Source: Hyphomicrobiales bacterium (GTDB lineage: Bacteria > Pseudomonadota > Alphaproteobacteria > Rhizobiales > Rhizobiaceae). Taken from it: 64,000 nt of DNA. Positions within the stretch are counted from its first letter, which is position 1. The number at the start of each line of letters is the position of its first letter. The stretch covers positions 1-64,000 of the forward strand of contig UCJU01000021.1 in NCBI GenBank assembly GCA_900472925.1. Direction: 5' to 3'. A model generated the notes under the pieces. That model did no database searches. It was not told the origin of the DNA and saw nothing but the letters and a program-made list of their open reading frames with translations. Position numbers and translations under genes: made by a program. Of this stretch, positions 61,906 through 64,000 are shown one piece after another.

Positions 61906-62847
61906 TCAAACCCGGGTTGGAGTATCGTCGTCAACCGCGATCTCGGCCTGCTGCTCAATCAGCCAGTCGCGGAAAAGCTCGGCACCGGGCTTCGATGGCC
62001 GCTGTGATGGCATGATGAGATAGACCGACTGGCCGGACTGGTAGACATCATCAAGCGGCGCGACAAGACGCCCGGCCTGCAAGTGGCCGTTGACAAGGTG
62101 TTTCCAGCCAAGCGCAATGCCCTGGCCTCGGACCGCCGCCTCGATGGAGCCGAGGGCGTCCGTGAAGACGAAATCTTGCTTGAGCCGTGCTACGGGAACT
62201 GAATGACGCTCCAGCCATTCGCGCCATCCAAGACGGGTGCGGTGCCGCTCTTCAAAATTCAACAGAGTGTGCTGGAGCAGGTCGACCGGTTCGTTGATCG
62301 GTCCAAATTCCTTGAGATAATCCGGACTGCACACGGGCAGGACCTCTTCCTTTGCGAGGTGCCATGAATGAATGCCGGGCCATTTGCCGTTTCCAAGCCG
62401 AGCCGAGATGTCGATATCCTCTTCGACGAGATCCTGGTCGTCCCGGCTGCTCTCCTCGATCCGCAACGACACGTCGGGATGCGTCGCTTTGAAATCCTTC
62501 AACCTCGGTAGCAACCAGAGCTGCACGAAGGAGGACGAAAAGGAGACCCGCACCACATCCTTGGAATGCTTTTTCTGTAGTGAGGATATGACCATGTGAA
62601 GATGATCAAATGCCTCCTGCGTTTCCTTGTAAAGCCGCAGGCCATCGGCTGTCAGTTCCAACCGGGTGTGATCGCGCCGAAACAGCTTCAGACCTGTCGC
62701 TTCCTCAAGCAGCCGGATCGTCTTGCTGACGGCCGGTTGGCTCACATTCAGCTCCTGCGCAGCCGCGGTAAAGCTGCGCCTGCGGGCCGCAGCCTCGAAG
62801 CAGAAAAGATAGTTGGCGGATGGGATCAAGGATCGGAGCCGGTGCAT
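61906..62847 (-). CDS. LysR-family regulator (GcvA type)
   Basis: A 313-residue regulator. The winged helix is RSFTAAAQELNVSQPAVSKTI with the LFRRDHTRLELTADG wing. The start motif LIPSANYLFCFEAAARRRSF and IDISARLGNGKWPG are GcvA-like. It is divergent from the flavoprotein gene at 62941 (93-base gap) and is likely its regulator; GcvA-type proteins often control glycine or one-carbon genes, which fits. Confidence 0.9.
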   Translation of the reverse strand: MHRLRSLIPSANYLFCFEAAARRRSFTAAAQELNVSQPAVSKTIRLLEEATGLKLFRRDHTRLELTADGLRLYKETQEAFDHLHMVISSLQKKHSKDVVRVSFSSSFVQLWLLPRLKDFKATHPDVSLRIEESSRDDQDLVEEDIDISARLGNGKWPGIHSWHLAKEEVLPVCSPDYLKEFGPINEPVDLLQHTLLNFEERHRTRLGWREWLERHSVPVARLKQDFVFTDALGSIEAAVRGQGIALGWKHLVNGHLQAGRLVAPLDDVYQSGQSVYLIMPSQRPSKPGAELFRDWLIEQQAEIAVDDDTPTRV

Positions 62848-62940
62848 AATCTGAAGTTATGCTTCAAGACATTTTTTTGCAAGATTACAGTTCAGTTTTG
62901 CCTTTGTACGGTAACCAAAACCAATTCAAGGGAACTCTCC

Positions 62941-64000
62941 ATGCAAACTCATGCTCGAGCCGTTGTCATCGGCGGCGGTTGTGTCGGCGCTGCCATTCTT
63001 TACGGCCTTACCAAGCGCGGCTGGACGGATGTCGCTCTTCTGGAGCGCACCCAGCTTACGGCGGGATCGACATGGCATGCCGCAGGGCTTATTCCTTCCT
63101 ATGCGCGCAGCATCAACATTGGTCGTATGATTGCAAAGACGATCGAGATCTATGAAGGTCTCGAGGAAGAAACCGGCCAGCATGTCGGTTGGCACAAATG
63201 CGGGCAGCTCCGTATCGCCAACACGCGGGACCGTCTCGACGAATACAAAAGCTACATGAGCGTCGCCGCCGTACAAGGCATCCGCGCTGAGTTGGTAACA
63301 CCGCAGGAAGCCCGCGAGCTTTGGCCTCTTCTCGAGAATAACAAGGAGATGTTGGCTGCCCTCTACCATCCCGACGATGGTCACATCGCGCCGGCCGACG
63401 TCACCCAGGCAATGGCAAAAGGTGCACGCGATCGCGGCGCTAAAATTTATCTGAACACTGAAGTAAAGGGCTTTGAGCGCCTGCCAGGCGGCGAGTGGAA
63501 GATCATCACCAACAATGGTGATATCATCTGCGAGCATATCATTTCCGCGACTGGAAACTACGCACGCCAGACCGGTGCAATGCTCGGCCTTGAAATTCCG
63601 GCTATCCCCATCCTTCACCAATACTGGATCACCGACGCTGTCCCTGAAATCGTTGAACGCAAGCGCCAGGGACTGCCTGAAATGCCGATCCTGCGAGACG
63701 AAGGGTTCGAGGGATATCTTCGCGAAGAAGGCGATGGCCTCATGTTCGGACCCTATGAAAAAACCGAGCATTTGAAGCTGTTTGCGGAAAACGGTGTTCC
63801 GGAATGGTTCGGTGCGGACCTCGTGGAAGAGGACTTCGATGCCGTGGCCTGGAACTGGGAAACGGCAATGGAAATGGTCCCGGCACTGGGGCGTGTCGGC
63901 ATCAAAGCGAATGTGCGCGGCCCGTTTCAGATGACTGCGGACGAATTGCCACTCGTGGGACCGGCATGGGGACTGGAAAATGTCTGGATCGCTGAAGGTG
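62941..64000 (+). CDS. FAD-dependent oxidoreductase, dimethylglycine/sarcosine dehydrogenase type (5' part)
   Basis: The frame is open from ATG 62941 to the window end, about 353 residues; the 3' part is missing. AAGGGA precedes the ATG. The FAD-binding motif VVIGGGCVGAA is at residues 8-18, followed by an acidic strand end (LLER). The STWHAAGL motif (His46) corresponds to the site where dimethylglycine dehydrogenase binds FAD covalently. Such enzymes demethylate N-methyl amines; full-length members carry a C-terminal folate-binding GcvT domain that would lie beyond the window. Confidence 0.88.
   Translation, partial: MQTHARAVVIGGGCVGAAILYGLTKRGWTDVALLERTQLTAGSTWHAAGLIPSYARSINIGRMIAKTIEIYEGLEEETGQHVGWHKCGQLRIANTRDRLDEYKSYMSVAAVQGIRAELVTPQEARELWPLLENNKEMLAALYHPDDGHIAPADVTQAMAKGARDRGAKIYLNTEVKGFERLPGGEWKIITNNGDIICEHIISATGNYARQTGAMLGLEIPAIPILHQYWITDAVPEIVERKRQGLPEMPILRDEGFEGYLREEGDGLMFGPYEKTEHLKLFAENGVPEWFGADLVEEDFDAVAWNWETAMEMVPALGRVGIKANVRGPFQMTADELPLVGPAWGLENVWIAEG

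Noticed and set aside
1..64000. CRISPR arrays, tRNA or rRNA genes
   Set aside because: Reading through the intergenic regions showed no regularly spaced direct repeats and no cloverleaf or ribosomal sequence that I could recognise.

Overview
The window looks like an accessory or secondary-replicon stretch of an alphaproteobacterium of the Hyphomicrobiales, most likely a Rhizobiaceae member of the Agrobacterium/Rhizobium type. This is inferred from protein style, the density of ABC and TTT importers each paired with a dedicated LysR, TetR or LacI regulator, and fairly GC-rich coding DNA. No database was searched. I see no rRNA, tRNA, CRISPR array, replication gene or intact insertion sequence. 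Almost every operon is a substrate-uptake-plus-catabolism cassette.

Layout. (1) 1-668: decayed DNA holding the frameshifted 3' end of a substrate-binding-protein gene whose intact paralogue lies at 45947-46978. (2) 669-14212, minus strand: a compact 12-gene operon. In transcription order it is UbiD-like decarboxylase, UbiX-like flavin prenyltransferase, peptide-type binding protein, ICL/PEP-mutase-family lyase, DppB/C/D/F-type transporter, TIGR02444 protein, cyclic amidohydrolase, M20 amidase/carbamoylase and histidine-ammonia-lyase-like enzyme. A divergent regulator made of two LysR proteins fused in tandem (14393-16267) faces it. The combination suggests import and stepwise destruction of an unidentified nitrogenous, probably amino-acid-derived compound. 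(3) 16427-22940: a class II aldolase gene, then a TctCBA importer with a galactarate/talarate-dehydratase-type enzyme, controlled by a divergent LacI protein with visible operators. (4) 23082-33443: mixed envelope and housekeeping-like genes (ABCD-type exporter, L,D-transpeptidase-like protein, DUF1007, PhoX phosphatase, SDR/LysR pair, AAA ATPase, DUF5666-like protein).

(5) 33594-36202: LysR, D-threonine-aldolase/D-serine-dehydratase-like PLP enzyme and RidA. (6) 36271-44089: TetR with a perfect palindromic operator candidate, a Ugp/Mal-type sugar or glycerophosphate importer, a calcineurin-like phosphodiesterase, a PHP phosphatase and a GNAT acetyltransferase, which reads as uptake and dephosphorylation of a phosphorylated compound. 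(7) 44319-46978: a NitT/TauT-type importer. (8) 47130-50612: zinc alcohol dehydrogenase, TetR, small rhizobial-type protein and lipoprotein. (9) 50834-53575: a hybrid histidine kinase with an RpfC-like membrane sensor and a LuxR-type response regulator, with an untracked 31-codon cationic peptide ORF between them. (10) 53586-56294: a zinc-metalloprotease/TPM-domain fusion and a DUF3667 membrane protein. (11) 56783-61759: a polar amino acid importer with Asp/Glu-racemase-family protein and aldo/keto reductase. (12) 61906-64000: a LysR gene divergent from a dimethylglycine/sarcosine-dehydrogenase-like flavoprotein cut by the window end.

A recurring architectural feature is a strong stem-loop just 3' of every one of the five intact periplasmic-binding-protein genes. 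This fits mRNA-level tuning that gives the binding protein excess over the membrane parts.
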